Assembly (NCBI RefSeq): GCF_015244745.1
Contig: NZ_JABCQI010000006.1
Coordinates: forward strand, 1 to 64,000
Length of the DNA: 64,000 nt
Direction of reading: 5' to 3'
From: Gluconobacter cadivus
GTDB taxonomy: Bacteria; Pseudomonadota; Alphaproteobacteria; Acetobacterales; Acetobacteraceae
The position numbers and the translations under genes are program-made. Shown piece after piece: positions 1 to 9,970 of this stretch (positions are counted from its first letter, which is position 1; each line of letters opens with the position of its first letter). The notes beneath the pieces were generated by a model. The model worked only from the letters and a program-made list of their open reading frames with translations, was not told where the DNA came from and made no database searches.

Positions 1-343
1 GCCACCAATCCAACGGCACCGAGACGACTGAAAGGGCAGTAAGTGCCGCCTGCTCAGGGTCCGGATGGCCTCCATGTCCTCTCCCAAGGGCGAGCACCAG
101 CGTTGCCCGGGTCTAGGACCGCTGCTCTAGAACAGGCAGGACTTCGGCCAAGTGGTCAGGGGGCGAAGGATGAGAGCGTCATGACTAAGAGTGTATAGGT
201 GTTTCGTAACTTTCCACTAGAGAATAAAATCAATTGTTAGGCTTGGGAGCAGAATATTTGGTCTTGGGATCTGAAGAATTTTCTTCGGGCTATACTGAAT
301 AAAGTGGATCTGGTGGCATCATATTCTTACGGAATAACAGTCT
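1..343. other. left-edge region without an intact gene
   Basis: No intact gene is visible. Reading the minus strand over roughly positions 1-160 gives a stretch with coding-like composition (short peptides such as HLAEVLPVLEQRS and GHPDPEQAALTALSVV) interrupted by an in-frame TAG at 113-115. It may be the tail of a decayed gene entering from outside the window, but I cannot name a family. From 190 to 343 the sequence is AT-richer and is probably just the region downstream of the next minus-strand gene. Confidence 0.3.
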
Positions 344-673
344 TTACAAAGCCCAACAGCGTGATGTTGGGACATTCTGGTCCGTTTGCGGATTAGGAGG
401 GGTGAGCACACAGAGAATAGTCTGACCATGATTCTCAAGCGTGAAGAGCGCCCCAGATTCTTCATAGCTTGTGGTTGTGGTGATCCGATATCCTGTTTTT
501 AGTAGACTGTTTAGGGAAGCTGTGACTGGGTGAAGTGTCGTTGGGACGGCAAGTGGACTGTAAGGCGATTTAACACCAGATTCCGGCAACCAGTCGTGGG
601 AGCTTTGCGCAAAAGCGCAGACTGGGAAGAGAAGGGCGCACAGGACAGGAAGTGGGGGCAAAGGATTGATCAT
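344..673 (-). CDS. small exported protein of unknown function
   Basis: A protein of about 109 residues starting MINPLPPLPVLCALLFPVC, a clear Sec signal peptide with a probable cleavage after AFA. The mature part is short, Ser/Thr/Pro-rich and has two cysteines near the C-terminus that could form a disulfide. ATG at 673 was chosen because GGAG lies 6 nt upstream; a TTG four codons earlier is also possible. I do not recognise a family. It stands alone, transcribed in the same direction as the oleate hydratase upstream but separated from it by about 185 bp. Likely periplasmic; function unknown. Confidence 0.5.
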   Translation of the reverse strand: MINPLPPLPVLCALLFPVCAFAQSSHDWLPESGVKSPYSPLAVPTTLHPVTASLNSLLKTGYRITTTTSYEESGALFTLENHGQTILCVLTPPNPQTDQNVPTSRCWAL

Positions 674-857
674 AGAAAGCTCCAAGAGAAGGAATATATT
701 GAGGTCAGTGACCCGCTGACATTGATAAGAAGTTCATGACCAGAAGGCCTGCAATGACAAAGCCCATTCCGGTGATGGTCGGGAGATTAAGGCTTTGGCC
801 CAGAAAACCATCTATGTCTCTGAGATCTGACCAAAGCTCTAACCATTCGAAATGATG

Positions 858-2837
858 TTATTTTCGAATCCTTTCTATAATCTCTTCCCGGGCCTTTTGC
901 AGCCATTTGCCCACGGTATTGATTGTCTGAGCGCTCTTTTTGAGTAAACCCTTCAATTCGGCGTCGGCAGTTTCGCGAAATCCCTGTCGCCGATCTGGAA
1001 GTGGTGGTAAAATATGGGCGTAGTAAGTCTTTTTAAGTAAGAGATGTAATAAATATTCACCCAGGAATGGTTTTCCATTATTGATCGCTCGGGCAGCTTT
1101 GATTAAATTACGAACATCATATTGTACCGGGCTGATATCAGGAACCTTTTTTTGTAAGCCCAGTAAAGTATAAACTCCAATTCTGGCTGTCCGAATAGAA
1201 GAGTCCATTGTAAAGACGATGTCGTTTGAAGTTTCCACGAATTGCCCCATAAGCGCGAGATTTGTGCAACCCTGCGGTACTACATGTGGCCGATCACCGG
1301 CTTTCCGGGGCATGAACATCGCGGTGATATAGGGCATGAGCGCCAGACGGACCTTTGTATTGGCTAACACAGCTTCAAATTGATTGTCTGTAATGCCCAA
1401 ATGGTGGCAAAGCTCTTGAAGGATTTCGCGGCCAGTGCAGGCAGGCATAGGCTTTTTGATACAATTGCCGTCCTTGTCCATAAGCAAAGCATACGCCCAA
1501 AGAACCAATACATTACCGGGTTGACCGGGGAAATGTGGTTGGCGATTACAGGTGACGCTCAAGACCCAATTGGAATCAGTGAAGGTAATGATCCCTCCGG
1601 TTACGGTCTTGCCTGAATAAGGATCGTTGACAGAGAGTTCTTTTATTCGATCTACCAGTGGTGAAGGATTGCAGGTGATGGTGGCAGATTCCCACATCGA
1701 CCTGCCAATATCGTTATAGAATTTCTCAGGATTACCAAACAACGACGATTTTTTAGCTATGTTTTTCCATAACGCCCAGTCACTATCATTGCCTGGATCG
1801 TGACGACCACGCTGAAGAACGGGGGCATGGTTCATGTCGCCATACGCGGTTCCTTCGGTCATTGATCCAGTCAAGACAAATACAAGGTCTTTTTCGTTTA
1901 CCGAGATAAGGTCGGCGGCTCCATGGTTGAGCATTCTAATGCCTGTGACAGTACATTTCCCCTCTTCATCCCGCCACTCGAGGTCGTAGGCACGTGCGCC
2001 GAATTCGAACTTTACACCCTGCTTTTTAAGATGCTCAACGAGAGGACGTACAAAAGTATCGTACTGGTTATACTTCGGGAAAACGAGCGCAGACATGTCA
2101 TTGAGGCCGTCGATCGCGTCAATGAAACGATGCATGTACAATTTCATCTCAAGCAAGCTATGCCAATTCTCAAACGCGAACATTGAACGCCAAAAGAACC
2201 AGAAATTGGTTTGAAGAAAGTCTGCGCTGAAATAATCCTCTATCGTAACGTCATCGAGATTCTCCTTACGTTTCAGCAAGAGGCGAATTAACTGCCACTG
2301 TTGTGAACGAGAAAGGCCGAAGGTTGAGAAATCACGGATCTGTCCCTGCTTGTGCATAAGCCGGGCTTTCGAATAATTGGGATCATTATCATTGATGAGG
2401 CGATATTCGTCGAGGACGCTGTATCCCGACGGAAGCTCGATTGCCTGGATATCCTGAAAAATATCCCAGAGATTGTCGTAGTTCCAGTTCATCTCGCGGC
2501 CACCGCGAATGATGTAACCATCTTCAGCGTTGCCAGCGCCATCAAGCGAACCACCTTCAATATCGAGCGCATCGAAAATAGTAATATTCTCTCCCTTCAC
2601 GGCCCCGTCACGCACCAGGTAGAAAGCGGCGGCCAGGCCGGCAATTCCACTGCCGATGATCCATCCCTTACGACCTTCGATCTGATTCGCGGGGTAAGGC
2701 CGATTTCGCATATAGGCGCCCATCATATCGGGCGGAGGAAGCGTATTATCGGGATGGTTCGACCAATATCCGCTTGTGGTATCGGCCTCTACGATAAAGG
2801 GATGTCTATTGTTTCCATCGGCAGTACGCGTCATCAT
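858..2837 (-). CDS. ohyA: oleate hydratase (MCRA family flavoprotein)
   Basis: A 659-residue protein of the oleate hydratase/myosin-cross-reactive-antigen family, which adds water to the cis-9 double bond of oleic and related unsaturated fatty acids to give 10-hydroxy acids, using FAD as a structural cofactor. Visible are the dinucleotide-binding [13 protein letters not shown] at about residues 62-74, followed by the family motif RGGREMNW (about 111-118) with the catalytic glutamate. Length fits the longer members of the family (about 590-650). GGAA lies 5 nt before the ATG at 2837. It is monocistronic; the 280 bp upstream contain no gene. A role in detoxifying free fatty acids or modifying membrane lipids is inferred from the family. 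Confidence 0.93.
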   Translation of the reverse strand: MMTRTADGNNRHPFIVEADTTSGYWSNHPDNTLPPPDMMGAYMRNRPYPANQIEGRKGWIIGSGIAGLAAAFYLVRDGAVKGENITIFDALDIEGGSLDGAGNAEDGYIIRGGREMNWNYDNLWDIFQDIQAIELPSGYSVLDEYRLINDNDPNYSKARLMHKQGQIRDFSTFGLSRSQQWQLIRLLLKRKENLDDVTIEDYFSADFLQTNFWFFWRSMFAFENWHSLLEMKLYMHRFIDAIDGLNDMSALVFPKYNQYDTFVRPLVEHLKKQGVKFEFGARAYDLEWRDEEGKCTVTGIRMLNHGAADLISVNEKDLVFVLTGSMTEGTAYGDMNHAPVLQRGRHDPGNDSDWALWKNIAKKSSLFGNPEKFYNDIGRSMWESATITCNPSPLVDRIKELSVNDPYSGKTVTGGIITFTDSNWVLSVTCNRQPHFPGQPGNVLVLWAYALLMDKDGNCIKKPMPACTGREILQELCHHLGITDNQFEAVLANTKVRLALMPYITAMFMPRKAGDRPHVVPQGCTNLALMGQFVETSNDIVFTMDSSIRTARIGVYTLLGLQKKVPDISPVQYDVRNLIKAARAINNGKPFLGEYLLHLLLKKTYYAHILPPLPDRRQGFRETADAELKGLLKKSAQTINTVGKWLQKAREEIIERIRK

Positions 2838-3119
2838 GATATTCCAATACCTAAGGATTGAACCACACCGGAATTGGGAAGGACCGGTTTGTATAAATTA
2901 CGCGGCCATGGAGATATGGTTTGACGTGTTCTTCGAGAATGTAGCCGCTTAAAAGCAGAGACCGATCGCGCAGAGAGGTCGACCCGTCCTTTCGGACAGT
3001 TTTATGGACCTGATAAGCTTTAATTGGTTGTTGTCAGGTCGCCAGATTGACGGCGTTGTTGTTGGCCACGGGATCCAGGGTTAATCCCGGACCCCGTGGG
3101 GGCTGCTTCTAATGATACG

Positions 3120-3860
3120 CCTCATCGGGCGCTCGTTCGGTCAGCGGCCCCGCCCATCCATGCTGATGCGGATCTGGCGCGCTTGCGACACGTCCGTGAA
3201 CCGAGGCGTCGTGAGTTGTGACCCCTGATCTGTGTTGAAGATCTCCGGCGCGCCGGAGCGGATCAGAGCTTCCTGCAGCACCCCCATGCAGAACTCAGCA
3301 TCCATCGTGTTCGACAGCCTTCAGGACAGAACCTTACGCGTCGACCAGTCCTTGATTGCCATGAGATACAGAAAACCCTTGCGCATTGGGATGCAGGTGA
3401 TGTCCGAGCACCACACCTGTTTGGAGCGATCAACCACCAGGTCTCGAAGAAAATACGGATATTTCCGATGTGCCGGATGCAATATCGTCATGCGTAGTTT
3501 CTGGTAGATCGTCCGCAGACCCATCGTCGCCATGAGCCAGCGAACGCGCTTGCGCCCGACAGACATCATGTCCGAGACGGCAAAGATGCCTCGTCTTTTA
3601 CCGCACCCCGTAATACGGCGTCTCCAGAAACTGATCGATCTTCGCATGAAGTTTCTCCACGTCGGCCGGACTGATTGTCGTCTTGGATGCCCGCTTGCCA
3701 GAGAGCGCCCCCGCCCTACATTCAATCGCCTGGCGCTTCCATTGGGCGATCGGGAGAAATCCTCTTCCACGGGACGCTTCCCAACACACTCGATGCCATA
3801 CGATGTATGGTGTCGCGACTGACTGAGAAGCCAGGCATTCGAAATACCCCATCAGCAATT
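3120..3860 (-). pseudogene. broken IS3-family transposase (OrfA/OrfB remnants)
   Basis: Reading the minus strand, an OrfA tail (FLPIAQWKRQAIE, ALSGKRASKTTISPADVEKL) is followed in another frame by OrfB: RSKQVWCSDITCIPMRKGFL carries the first DDE aspartate, then after a frameshift near 3320 comes MDAEFCMGVLQEALIRSGAP and FNTDQGSQLTTPRFTD with the second aspartate. The reading ends at ISMDGRGR followed by a stop and unrelated residues, so the region with the catalytic glutamate is missing. Several frameshifts and a lost 3' end show it is dead. No inverted repeats could be paired with confidence. Confidence 0.8.
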
Positions 3861-4058
3861 TATTCTGGGTGAAAGCATCCGACGCATTGAAGAATGCTCA
3901 GCAGTGCGGCGATCGATTATTAAAGGTTTGCGGTATCCAGATGGGATTGAGACTCCTTCTGGATGAGCCAAAGTGCCATTCTCGTCAAGAAGCGATTTTG
4001 CTTTGCGAAATTCCACAGTAAAGCTGAATCCTTCAGAAAAACGAAGTCTAGTTGGCAT
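3852..4058 (-). CDS. doubtful short gene
   Basis: An open frame of 68 codons (starts MPTRLRFSEGFSFTVEF, ends RMLSPRINC) abutting the broken IS3 element. It has no recognisable domain, no strong ribosome site, and its 3' end runs into the transposase remnant, so it may be the truncated N-terminus of a gene disrupted by the insertion. The 130 bp between it and the next gene hold nothing I can identify. Reported mainly to account for the sequence. Confidence 0.2.
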   Translation of the reverse strand: MPTRLRFSEGFSFTVEFRKAKSLLDENGTLAHPEGVSIPSGYRKPLIIDRRTAEHSSMRRMLSPRINC

Positions 4059-4192
4059 AAGAAATATTATGCGACCTAGTGGTGGCTGCCCAATGCTACA
4101 AAAACAAGGCCATGTGCGTCATGGCGTTCGGCTTCACCACCATCTATAACAAACAACCCATGCGGTGCCGCCCCGTGTGCTCAGGTATGGGA

Positions 4193-5170
4193 TTATTTTT
4201 CCATCAAATGGTGCGCGATGCCACTGAGGGTCTTTCGCCTCGCCTCCTGAGAATATAACGGCGTACCGATCAGGAGTTCATCAGGCCTGTACCGCTCTGC
4301 GAAAGCGGAAATGTTTTTTGTGACGTCTTCTGCGGTTCCTACGAAGGTATAACGCAGTGTGCTGTCAAGGAGACGCTGTTCCTGACTATTCCAGGACACT
4401 GACCGAGGTGCAGGAAAAGTCGAAGGACGTCCCTGACGCAGAGCAATGAAATGCTGCTGTAGAGATGTTGCCGCCTGCTGTGCTTCGATCTGCGTCTCTC
4501 CGATGACTGCGTTGATGCCCAGCATGGCATAAGGTGACTGCAGTCGCTCCGAAGGCTCAAACCGCTCACGGTACAGCGTCAGAGCCTCTTCCATCAGATC
4601 AGGAGCGAAATGGCTGGCGAATGCGAATGGCAGTCCCATGATGGCGGCCAGATGAGCGGAGAACAAGGACGATCCCAGCAGCCAGACCGGTATAGTCAGC
4701 CCCGCGCCCGGAACGGCAAAGACTGCCTGACCCTGTTCCGGTTTTTCAAAATAACGCAGCAGTTCGAACACGTCCTGTGGGAAGCGGTCAGCGGAGGCCG
4801 GATCACGACGCAGCGCGCGCATTGTGGCCTGATCGGAGCCGGGCGCGCGTCCAAGCCCAAGATCGACCCGGCCCGGATAAAGGCTTTCCAGCGTGCCGAA
4901 CGCCTCGGCAATAGCAAGCGGGGCATGGTTTGGCAGCATGATCCCGCCTGCACCCACCCGGATGGTTTTCGTAGCGCCTGCGACATAGCCGATTACTACC
5001 GCAGTCGCAGCGGAGGCAATGCCCGCCATTGAGTGATGTTCAGCCAGCCAGAAACGCTTGAAGCCCAGACTTTCCGCATGCTGCGCAAGATCCGCACTCC
5101 GATGAAGCGCCTCGGTCGCCGAACTGCCTTCGGTGATGAACGCGAGATCGAGAATTGAAAGTGGAATCAT
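4193..5170 (-). CDS. LLM-class flavin-dependent monooxygenase (luciferase-like)
   Basis: A 325-residue bacterial-luciferase-like TIM-barrel protein of the single-subunit type (YhbW/MsnO8-like). These use reduced FMN supplied by a separate reductase to oxidise small substrates. Diagnostic segments are [15 protein letters not shown] at the N-terminus, [35 protein letters not shown] and [19 protein letters not shown] at 5170 was chosen because the family conventionally begins with this IPLSxLDL strand; a longer reading to 5302 adds 44 residues with no homology. The substrate is unknown. It is flanked by an IS3 wreck and a divergent acetyltransferase, with no obvious operon. Confidence 0.88.
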   Translation of the reverse strand: MIPLSILDLAFITEGSSATEALHRSADLAQHAESLGFKRFWLAEHHSMAGIASAATAVVIGYVAGATKTIRVGAGGIMLPNHAPLAIAEAFGTLESLYPGRVDLGLGRAPGSDQATMRALRRDPASADRFPQDVFELLRYFEKPEQGQAVFAVPGAGLTIPVWLLGSSLFSAHLAAIMGLPFAFASHFAPDLMEEALTLYRERFEPSERLQSPYAMLGINAVIGETQIEAQQAATSLQQHFIALRQGRPSTFPAPRSVSWNSQEQRLLDSTLRYTFVGTAEDVTKNISAFAERYRPDELLIGTPLYSQEARRKTLSGIAHHLMEK

Positions 5171-5485
5171 GTGCAACGCCCTGTCAGCAGTTTGCCCATA
5201 CAGGTGGGGTGAACTGTGGGATGTGCCAAGCAGAAAGGGCCAACCTTCTAAAACTCGAGAATGTTCTTCTCCGATCTCAGAAAGGAATACTGTTCCTGCC
5301 ACCCTACAGGATACGGTCTATAGAAAAATCAACGATATCTCTCATGAGCCGACGGTAGTCTGCCTCAGCACCGCAGGATATGCATCCGATTGATAGGTTT
5401 TTTTCTTTAGAGCTACGTTTTAGAAAATAGATTTTTGATGAGGTTCGAGCCATGAATGCTCGGCTGAGACCAGTTTAGGACCATT

Positions 5486-6040
5486 ATGACGACTTACGCT
5501 GCAGGAAAGATTCGAACACGTTGGGCTACGAGCAGCGATCTTCCTGCGTTAAAAAATCTCATCAACAGATCTATCGACGCATTACAGGTAGGATTTCTCA
5601 CTCCTGAGCAAATCATCGCCAGTCACGCCGTCATGGGTCTGGATACCCAATTGGTTCAAGACGGATCCTATCTCATAGCCGAATATGACGGGGTTTTAGC
5701 GGGATGCGGAGGATGGAGTAAGCGCGCAACGCTTTACGGAGGTGATCACAGCAGCGATCTTCGTGATCCTATTCTACTCAATCCTGAACGAGACCCTGCG
5801 AGGATCAGGGCAATGTACACCGACCCCGCGTTCACGCGAAAAGGGATCGGCAGTCTTATTTTGAAGCAGTGCGAACAAGCTGCAGCAGATCATGGTTTCA
5901 GAACTGCTGAGCTCATGGCCACTCTCAGTGGAGAACCCCTCTACATCGCCTCCGGTTATTACCCTTTAGAAAGAGTTGAAGCCACAGGGGATGGAGTGAA
6001 CGTTCCACTGATACGAATGCAAAAAAAATTAAAGCTTTAG
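5486..6040 (+). CDS. GNAT-family N-acetyltransferase
   Basis: A 184-residue GNAT acetyltransferase that would move an acetyl group from acetyl-CoA to an unidentified amine. The fold is marked by IRTRWATSSDLPALKNLINR at the start, the central strand GVLAGCGGWSKR, and the acetyl-CoA loop in TDPAFTRKGIGSLILKQCE (a variant R/Q-x-x-G-x-G/A). TAGGA lies 6 nt before the ATG. The gene stands alone and is divergent from the luciferase-like gene. A res-like recombination site follows it, so it may have been carried in on a mobile element; that link is inference. Confidence 0.85.
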   Translation: MTTYAAGKIRTRWATSSDLPALKNLINRSIDALQVGFLTPEQIIASHAVMGLDTQLVQDGSYLIAEYDGVLAGCGGWSKRATLYGGDHSSDLRDPILLNPERDPARIRAMYTDPAFTRKGIGSLILKQCEQAAADHGFRTAELMATLSGEPLYIASGYYPLERVEATGDGVNVPLIRMQKKLKL

Positions 6041-6092
6041 TCTTAGCTGGCAGGTCTGTACAAATTTTCCAAAAAATAGACCCCTCCCCACC

Positions 6093-6196
6093 CCCTATGT
6101 CCGTTAATTTCTATTATCGGACATAGGGTAGTATGCATGAAATCGTCTCTAAAATGCTCTTCCTATGTGCTGATTTGGAGCCCTTGTCCTCGGACA
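6093..6196. promoter_or_regulatory. candidate res-type site for a serine recombinase
   Basis: Positions 6098-6123 read TGTCCG-TTAATT-TC-TATTAT-CGGACA, i.e. two inverted half-sites matching the TGTCYRNTAA-type half-site of Tn3/gamma-delta resolvase crossover sites; the repeat extends to a perfect 11-bp arm pair (6093-6103 and 6118-6128). A second, weaker pair (TGTGCTGAT at 6166 and CCTCGGACA ending at 6196) lies where an accessory subsite would be, about 70 bp centre to centre. No resolvase is encoded nearby. The remainder up to 6414 contains no gene I would defend. Confidence 0.45.
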
Positions 6197-6414
6197 AAAA
6201 CAACTCTGGAAAAGATGGTTTCATCGCCTCTGCCATTCCGGGCGTGAGGAATTACACCCCCGCATAGACCCACAATCCTTTATCGGTTGTGCAGCGGCTT
6301 TGGGGGGGGAAGCGAAAGGTCTGCTTTTAGATCCTATTACAAACAAGCAGACATCGTTGATTAGTCTCCTTCGCTTCAAACGAAAAATTGATTACTTAAG
6401 ACTCTCCAAATCAT

Positions 6415-7227
6415 CTAGGTGTTTAGTCCCGTGGTTTGATGGGTTGGATTATGGAAGCGTTTGACGGTTGCTTCCTTGATTGTCCGGTTCATCCGCTCAA
6501 CCTGACCGTTCGTCCAGGGATGATTGGGTTTCGTCAGACGATGTTCGATCCCGTGAGCTTCGCAGATCATGTCGAAGCGCATGGGGCGAGACCAGGCCGT
6601 ATTGCGGTTACGGGGCTGATCAGCGAACTGGATGCCGTTATCGGTCAGAATGGTATGGATCCGGTAAGGAATGATGCTCAGGAGATATTCGAGGAATTCC
6701 CAGGCGGTCTTCCGATCGGCTTTCCCGACGAGTTGTGTGACAGCGAACTTGCTGGTCCGATCGATGGCGACGAAGAGATACAGCTTGCCTTCAGCAGTCT
6801 GGACCTCGGCAATATCGATGTGAAAAAAGCCGATGGGATAGCGTTTGAAACGTTGTCGTCTGGGCTTGTCTCCCTCGATATCCGGAAGCCGGGATATTCC
6901 GTGGCGCTGCAGGCAGCGATGCAGGGCCGAGCGTGTCAGATGGGGAATGCTGGCCTGCAGGGCATAAAGGCAGTCATCCAGCGGCAGCAACGTATGCCGG
7001 CGAAACGCCACGATCATTGCTTCGTCCGTCTCGGACAGAACTGTGGATCGCGGCTCTTTGGGACCTGTCTTCTGATCCTCAACCGTTTGACGCTTCCGCC
7101 ACTTTGCAACTGTTTTCGGGTTGACCCCGAACTTCTTGCTCAGCGTCGCGAGCGAAGCCTGCGATCGCTGTATTGCTGCTCGCACGGCGTGCGTGGTCGT
7201 GGCGCTGCCATGACGTATCTGTCCCAT
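6415..7227 (-). pseudogene. IS481-family transposase with C-terminal internal deletion
   Basis: A 270-residue DDE transposase. The N-terminal HTH (LATLSKKFGVNPKTVAKWRK) is followed by a complete catalytic core: FHIDIAE (first Asp), ILTDNGIQF (second Asp) and NGQVERMNRTIKE (Glu). Right after TVKRFH the frame jumps to NPTHQTTGLNT, which resembles the extreme C-terminus of full-length relatives ending in NPxHQxxGLNT. From knowledge of the family (about 315 residues) some 45 internal residues appear to be missing in frame. ATG at 7227 has AAGGA upstream. Whether the shortened protein still works is unknown. Confidence 0.8.
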
Positions 7228-7285
7228 AAGGCTTCCTTCCACTCGCGTGAAAATACCACACCATCAAACCCCGGGACTAAACACC
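6418..7285 (-). mobile_element. IS481-family insertion sequence, both ends present
   Basis: The element is bounded by 25-bp inverted repeats matching at 24 of 25 positions: 6418-6442 (starts GGTGTTTAGTCCCG) and the complement of 7261-7285. The transposase stop codon abuts the left repeat. No convincing target duplication flanks it. The element is about 870 bp, shorter than typical family members because of the internal deletion in the transposase gene. Confidence 0.85.
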
Positions 7286-7312
7286 TTATGTGTTTCCAGC
7301 CTGTTATGATGG

Positions 7313-7348
7313 CCTCATGAACGACCCTGGCCAGGGTCGTTCATGAGG
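7313..7348 (+). ncRNA. 36-bp perfect palindrome in IS110 leader, possible bridge-RNA stem
   Basis: CCTCATGAACGACCCTGG is followed immediately by its exact complement, giving an uninterrupted 18+18 bp palindrome. Downstream, 7348-7410 can fold again (GAGAT...ATCTC enclosing AGCCTG...CAGGCT), and 7432-7456 contains CCCGG-TT-CCGGG flanked by GCGG/CCGC. IS110-group elements are known to transcribe a bridge RNA from this 5' non-coding end, so a structured leader is expected here. The specific RNA boundaries and guide loops cannot be assigned by eye. Confidence 0.4.
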
Positions 7349-7481
7349 TGAGATACAGCGCTTAACACCTGGTAGCCTGACCACGTTTTCTAGCAGGCTG
7401 ATCTCGCCTCTCTTCACCGTCTCGAACAGTTGACGGCGGCCCGGTTCCGGGACCGCGAACATAAGAAAGAGAGAGAGTGAT

Positions 7482-8442
7482 ATGTCTTCGGAAACGGTCA
7501 TTGGAGTAGATGTGTCTCGAGACTGGCTTGATGGCTTTTGCCTGCCAGAAAAGCAGAGATTTCGTTTTCAGAATTCACCTGATGGCCATGCCAGATTACT
7601 GGAAACTCTTCAGAGTATGCCGGACGGTCTCACGGTTGGATTTGAAGCCACCGGTGGACAGGAATGGGCACTCTGGCGTGTTCTCATCAGTATGGGACTC
7701 AATGCCGTCCAGTTGCCTCCAGCACAGATCAAAGCTTTCGCACTCGCCATGGGGAAACGCGCGAAAACCGATCAGATCGATGCGGAATTGATTGCGCGCT
7801 TTATGGCTTTTCGTCCAGAAGCAGGACGAACACTGCCGGATGAGAAGCTCCAGTTTCTGCGGGCACTGACGGTGCGCAGAGCTCAGATGGTGGAGGCACG
7901 TAAACGGCTTTCTGCCCAGATTTCGGCGCGCCGCAAGCAAGGTGTGAGCGCTGAACTGGAGGAGATGGACAGCAGTCTCAAAGCATTTCTCGAAAGCCAG
8001 ATCAGCGAGCTTGAACAACGGATTGAAAAGCGTTATCGCAAAGGCAGAAGAACTCTCCGCCATAGCAGAGCCTCTCCGTTTCATTCCTGGTATGGGCCCG
8101 GTATCAGTCGCCATGCTTCTCGCAGAAATGCCAAAGCTCGGCCCCATGACAGCGACAGAAGCCGCTGCCATGACCGGACTTGCGCCAATGGCTCATGATA
8201 GTGGCGCGATGCGTGGGAAACGGGTCATTTCAGGGGGAAGAAGATCTCTCCGCCACGTGCTGTTCCAGGCAGGATTGGCAGCTGCCTGCCATAATCCAGT
8301 TCTGAAAGCTGTTGCCAAGCGCATGAAAGAGCGGGGTAAACCACATAAACTAGTGATCGTCGCTATCGCACGGCGCCTCATCACAATCGCCAACGCTATC
8401 CTCAAAACTGGAGTGCCATGGCGCATTAGCTCCGCCGCTTAA
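7482..8442 (+). pseudogene. IS110-family transposase, frameshifted
   Basis: The N-terminal DEDD (RuvC-like) half reads VIGVDVSRDWLDGF, GFEATGGQEW and KRAKTDQIDAELIARF up to about 8025. The C-terminal half (Transposase_20) continues one frame over with RFIPGMGPVSVAMLLAEMP, MTGLAPMAHDSGAMRG and GRRSLRHVLFQAGLAA. The switch falls in GAAAAGCGTTATCGC near 8027, consistent with one extra base. Together the halves make about 315 residues, the normal size. As read, the product is truncated before the catalytic serine region, so the copy is probably inactive unless the shift is programmed or a sequencing error. Confidence 0.85.
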
Positions 8443-8455
8443 ACACAGTTGCTAG

Positions 8456-8787
8456 GCGGCCTTGCCCATTTTACTGGTCTGCCGCTTATCGATCTGCGGG
8501 GTGACGTCGCGATTGTCACATCCTACCTCATGATTATTCATCTTGACCATGAAGGTCATCGACGCGAACTGCCAAATCATGGGGCCTCGACGGGATACCG
8601 CATTCACCGCGTGGTCGTGAACCGTTGGGAGCTTGAACGGCACAAAGGTCGCTGGATGATTGCCAGGCGCACCCTTCTGCCCGTCGACGGGTCGGCTGAG
8701 CAGCAGGAGCTGCTGCGCAGGGGTTTGAATGGGGTGTATCGCAGATCATTGGGATCTGAAGAGAACGAAGACCCGATCGACGGATAG
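8456..8787 (+). pseudogene. N-terminally truncated SnoaL/NTF2-like protein
   Basis: Immediately after the IS110 terminus an open frame continues for about 110 codons: LRGDVAIVTSYLMIIHLDHE, GYRIHRVVVNRWELERHKG, then WMIARRTLLPVDGS. This is the C-terminal part of a SnoaL/NTF2-like cone-fold domain, as in polyketide cyclases and ring-hydroxylating dioxygenase small subunits. The first half of the domain is missing and the frame begins inside IS DNA, so the insertion seems to have beheaded it. Function of the parent gene unknown. Confidence 0.5.
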
Positions 8788-8825
8788 TTGATGGTGTCGC
8801 AAAACGCCGCAGGTTGGTCAGTTTC

Positions 8826-9944
8826 TTACAACGATGGCCGACCAGAGACAGCAACGCCGCCCAAAGCCAGAATAATGGCGGCTATGAAGGCAGAACTTAT
8901 ATTGCCAGGGAGATATTCCAAAAACGATGACAGGAATTGCCCCATAAAAATGGCAACAGACAGGTAGGCAAGTGCTGAGCCGCGTTCGACAGAGTGGGTG
9001 CGTTCGATCGTCAGGTGATTGACGAGGGGAACTGTCAGTCCGAAACCGGTCCCGAGCATGATTGCAGCGCCAATCATCGGGACTGCCGTCATCATGGAAG
9101 CAAAAAGTGCATGGGCGGCTGCATAGGCCAGAAAGCCCGCCCGCAAAGTGTTTTGCTCCCCGATACGCCGACAGATTTTTGGGAGAAACCACGCTGCTCC
9201 TACAGCGACAAGAGAGACGAATGACAGAAAATACCCTGTTTGCGCCTCGGAGAAGTGAATGCCTTCCAGCCGTCTGGGCAAGGAGATGATCGCTGTGAAG
9301 AACACGGTCATGGAGAGGAGAGCGGCTATATATATTCGCGCCAGTTTGCCCAGAACAGAACCTCGATCTGCTTCTGTTTGGGGTGACGCAACGGGTTTGA
9401 CTGGCGGATACGGTACGAACAGTTCGACGAGGACGAGAAAGACCCAACTCATCAGATAGAGCGAAAACGGCCATTGCCATCCCATACTGGCGAGGAGTCC
9501 TCCCAGAGACAGGAAGATAACGCCTCCCAGTTCAATGGCCATGCCCTGGAGTGCGATCATCTTGAGCCGCGCGTGTCCCTCAAAAAAATCGGATAAAAGC
9601 CCTGTGCCCGAAGCCATCACGATCGCTGTTGCTCCCCCGAGCAAAAGCCGGTCAGAAAAGATCAATACTGCGTTGCTCAGCCATATACATGCCAGCCCGA
9701 GCGCTCCGTACAGAGCGAGGCCAATACGCAAGGCCTGGCGAGAGCCAAGGCGTGTAATCAGGTGGCCGGCAAAGGGGCCAAAGATCACTACGCCGAGTGA
9801 GGGCAAGGTGACCAGCCAGCTTGCTTCCTGGGAGAGACCGAGAGCCGTCGCGATGCCGGGCAGGCCAGGTACGATAACGCAGCCGACCATGATCGTCAGA
9901 CATGCGACACAGAGCAGAGCAAAGACGCCCCTTCGCTTTAACAT
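8826..9944 (-). CDS. MFS efflux transporter
   Basis: A major-facilitator protein of about 372 residues with roughly 12 hydrophobic helices. It starts with a positively charged MLKRRG and a helix, and has the motif-A-like loop GPFAGHLITRLGSRQALRIG between helices 2 and 3. It is a drug/H+ antiporter-type inner-membrane exporter; substrate unknown. ATG at 9944 has AGGAA 6 nt upstream; a TTG seven codons earlier is less likely. It is divergent from a TetR gene with only about 70 bp between, and that gap contains two operator-like repeats, so it is almost certainly repressed by that TetR. Confidence 0.88.
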   Translation of the reverse strand: MLKRRGVFALLCVACLTIMVGCVIVPGLPGIATALGLSQEASWLVTLPSLGVVIFGPFAGHLITRLGSRQALRIGLALYGALGLACIWLSNAVLIFSDRLLLGGATAIVMASGTGLLSDFFEGHARLKMIALQGMAIELGGVIFLSLGGLLASMGWQWPFSLYLMSWVFLVLVELFVPYPPVKPVASPQTEADRGSVLGKLARIYIAALLSMTVFFTAIISLPRRLEGIHFSEAQTGYFLSFVSLVAVGAAWFLPKICRRIGEQNTLRAGFLAYAAAHALFASMMTAVPMIGAAIMLGTGFGLTVPLVNHLTIERTHSVERGSALAYLSVAIFMGQFLSSFLEYLPGNISSAFIAAIILALGGVAVSGRPSL

Positions 9945-9970
9945 GGACATTTCCTGTTTGGGCAATCTAA

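Larger units (their letters stand above)
7288..8455 (+). mobile_element. IS110-family insertion sequence
   Basis: The element consists of about 190 bp of structured non-coding leader (7288-7481), a transposase reading of about 315 codons, and a very short tail ending ...CACAGTTGCTAG at 8455. The right end is fixed by two other copies in this window sharing the same terminus (10830-10905 inverted and identical; 52870-53171 diverged). The left end is not exactly defined, but lies just after the IS481 repeat. Absence of long terminal repeats is normal for IS110. Confidence 0.75.

Noticed and set aside
6133-6270. 45-codon frame after the res-like site
   Set aside because: No ribosome site, no recognisable features and too short to defend.
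6436-7320. 294-codon plus-strand frame across the IS481 element
   Set aside because: It is the antisense of the transposase, which carries the DDE motifs.
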